A DNA stretch of 64,000 nt. It comes from Candidatus Poribacteria bacterium (lineage in GTDB: Bacteria; Poribacteria; WGA-4E; WGA-3G). The translations under genes and the position numbers were made by a program. Shown here one piece after another: positions 62,748-64,000 of the stretch. Every line of letters starts with the position of its first letter. The first letter of the stretch is position 1. Below the pieces are notes generated by a model. The model worked only from the letters and a program-made list of their open reading frames with translations, had not been told where the DNA came from and searched no databases. The stretch spans positions 220,313 through 284,312 of the forward strand of contig JAGFCA010000005.1 of assembly GCA_022394755.1 (NCBI GenBank). The letters are read 5' to 3'.

Positions 62748-64000
62748 ATGAGCAAGAAAACTTTTGACCATCTATTAATACTGTTTACTATTCTATGTGA
62801 CCTATGTTTCATCGGTACAGGCATTGTCATTGCTTACTGGGTACGGTTTGAGGCGGGTTGGTTAGATGAAATAGCAGTACATAGAGGAGGAACACCTCCG
62901 TTTGAAGATTACTTGCGATTAATCCCTGTAACGGTTGTGATCTGGATAATGATCCTGCAGGGATTTAAACTATACCTTCCAGAAAACAGTGCTACTTTTA
63001 AAACATTTTGGAAGTTATTTAAAGCATCTATATTTGCACTTATTGCTACATTAGCTACACTATTTTTTATATATCATAATGAAGCGTATTCACGTTGGGT
63101 AATGCTACTGGCAACAGGGTTTAATATCGTGTCGTTATATCTTGTAAGGGTTGTCATACTCAGATTTCGCCAAGCAATACAATCACAAGGCCTTGGAGTA
63201 AATCGCATAGCACTCGTGGGATATGATGAACGCGGAAAACAATTAATAGATATTATAAAGACTAAGTCTGATACAGCATATAATTTAGTGGGTATTGTTG
63301 GAGATACAGAGATTGTAGAGTTGTGCCAGAATGGTGATACATCAATACAACATCTTGGAAAGATTGATGAGATACTCGACATTGTACAACACCATCGTAT
63401 TGATACCCTGTTTATTGCTTCTCCAACAGTGTCGAATAACATAATCCTGAATATTCTACACACCTGTGAAGGCATTCCTGTGCAAATCAATCTTCTCCCA
63501 GAACTTTCTGATTTCATTAAAGGAGGGTCTTCAGTCACATTTTTTGATAGTATTCCTGTATTACAACTATCTGAAGTACCAATGCAGGGTGTAAGCGGAA
63601 TTATAAAACGTATAATAGATATTGTTTTCAGTATGTTTGCTTTAATAGTATTAAGTCCTTTGATGCTATTTCTTGCTATTACCATACGGATTGATTCTCC
63701 GGGTAAAGCAATTTTTCGACAGGAACGCGTTAGCAAAGCAGGGAAACGGTTCAATATCTATAAATTCCGTTCTATGCACGCTGATGCTGAATACAATATT
63801 GGCCATGTCTGGGCAAAAACCGATGACCCTCGTCAAACAGCACTCGGCAGATTTTTGAGACGTTGGAGTTTGGACGAATTACCTCAATTTTTTAACGTCC
63901 TGAAAGGGGATATGAGCCTTGTCGGTCCCCGTCCTGAAATGTCTGGATTAATTGATACATTTCAGGAATCAATACCACATTATCTTGCACGTCATCGTGT
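62748..64000 (+). CDS. Polyprenyl-phosphate sugar (glycosylphospho-)transferase, N-terminal part
   Basis: The gene starts at ATG 62748 and runs off the window; 417 codons are visible. It begins MSKKTFDHLLILFTILCDLC with four or five membrane helices (to about residue 125). A CoA-binding-like Rossmann domain follows (VNRIALVGYDERGKQ, ...VGIVGDTE). Then a membrane helix and the bacterial sugar-transferase catalytic part: KRIIDIVFSMFALIVLSPLM, FRQERVSKAGKRFNIYKFRSM, RRWSLDELPQFFNVLKGDMS and LVGPRPEM. This is the WbaP/CpsE (UndPP-sugar transferase) class that starts exopolysaccharide or O-antigen synthesis by moving a sugar-phosphate to undecaprenyl phosphate. A polysaccharide cluster probably continues to the right. 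Confidence 0.92.
   Translation, partial: MSKKTFDHLLILFTILCDLCFIGTGIVIAYWVRFEAGWLDEIAVHRGGTPPFEDYLRLIPVTVVIWIMILQGFKLYLPENSATFKTFWKLFKASIFALIATLATLFFIYHNEAYSRWVMLLATGFNIVSLYLVRVVILRFRQAIQSQGLGVNRIALVGYDERGKQLIDIIKTKSDTAYNLVGIVGDTEIVELCQNGDTSIQHLGKIDEILDIVQHHRIDTLFIASPTVSNNIILNILHTCEGIPVQINLLPELSDFIKGGSSVTFFDSIPVLQLSEVPMQGVSGIIKRIIDIVFSMFALIVLSPLMLFLAITIRIDSPGKAIFRQERVSKAGKRFNIYKFRSMHADAEYNIGHVWAKTDDPRQTALGRFLRRWSLDELPQFFNVLKGDMSLVGPRPEMSGLIDTFQESIPHYLARHR

Noticed and set aside
1..64000. A recoded genetic code (TGA as Trp or Gly)
   Set aside because: Dozens of genes end at normal places, Trp is encoded by TGG throughout, and in-frame TGA occurs only in the selenoprotein and the damaged sigma factor.

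Overview
The window is AT-rich, gene-dense bacterial chromosome from an uncultured-type Gram-negative organism. Evidence for an outer membrane: a beta-barrel protein ending in Phe, lipoproteins, a TonB C-terminal domain, and the alpha-2-macroglobulin/PBP1C pair. The mix of WD40 proteins driven by an ECF sigma factor, formylglycine-generating-enzyme-like domains, enolase-superfamily and Gfo/Idh/MocA enzymes, and a selenoprotein N-like selenoprotein resembles Candidatus Poribacteria and relatives. That placement is inference from gene content; no rRNA or tRNA gene was found to test it.

Layout. 0-3 kb: end of an ABC-F ATPase, a MarR regulator with a ferritin-like tail behind a consensus promoter, an ECF sigma factor and FtsY. 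3.5-5.5 kb: a cytochrome P460-like lipoprotein and a fused di-heme cytochrome/porin (Cyc2-like layout). 6-14 kb: alpha-2-macroglobulin and PBP1C, with a sigma-54 promoter upstream. 14-18 kb: DUF423, an EF-G-like GTPase, a TonB_C/FGE fusion. 18.2-19.9 kb: a large gap holding a minus-strand sigma-54 promoter and a possible 33-residue membrane protein. 19.9-22.7 kb: leuC and leuD split by a VapBC-type toxin-antitoxin pair. 23-25.6 kb: a HAD hydrolase and a selenoprotein with an in-frame UGA and a bacterial SECIS hairpin. 25.9-31.9 kb: two tandem HEAT-repeat lipoproteins, an enolase-superfamily enzyme, mnmA and miaA. 32-39 kb (minus): an ECF sigma factor and three WD40 genes, two of the four carrying in-frame stops. 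39-46.5 kb: an MFS transporter, another enolase-superfamily enzyme, an ABC exporter with DUF1854 and DUF4159 proteins. 46.5-47.3 kb: palindromic repeats. 47.3-49.7 kb: a carbohydrate-binding protein, an orphan and moaA. 49.8-59.1 kb: a long suf Fe-S cluster assembly locus (sufC-B-D, glutaredoxin, sufS-U, Rieske, MIP18, DUF971, rhodanese, zinc ribbon) interrupted by an HsdR_N-type nuclease-like gene and a RelBE-type pair. 59-64 kb: a Gfo/Idh/MocA oxidoreductase, repeats, an acidic-repeat protein and the start of a polyprenyl-phosphate sugar transferase that runs off the end.

Themes. Two toxin-antitoxin pairs sit inside housekeeping gene sets (leu and suf). Redox and metal chemistry is prominent (suf, moaA, cytochromes, selenoprotein, ferritin-like MarR). 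Three families of short palindromic repeats fill the gaps. The most distinctive item is the selenoprotein N-like gene at 24.0-25.6 kb, which a standard gene caller would split in two.
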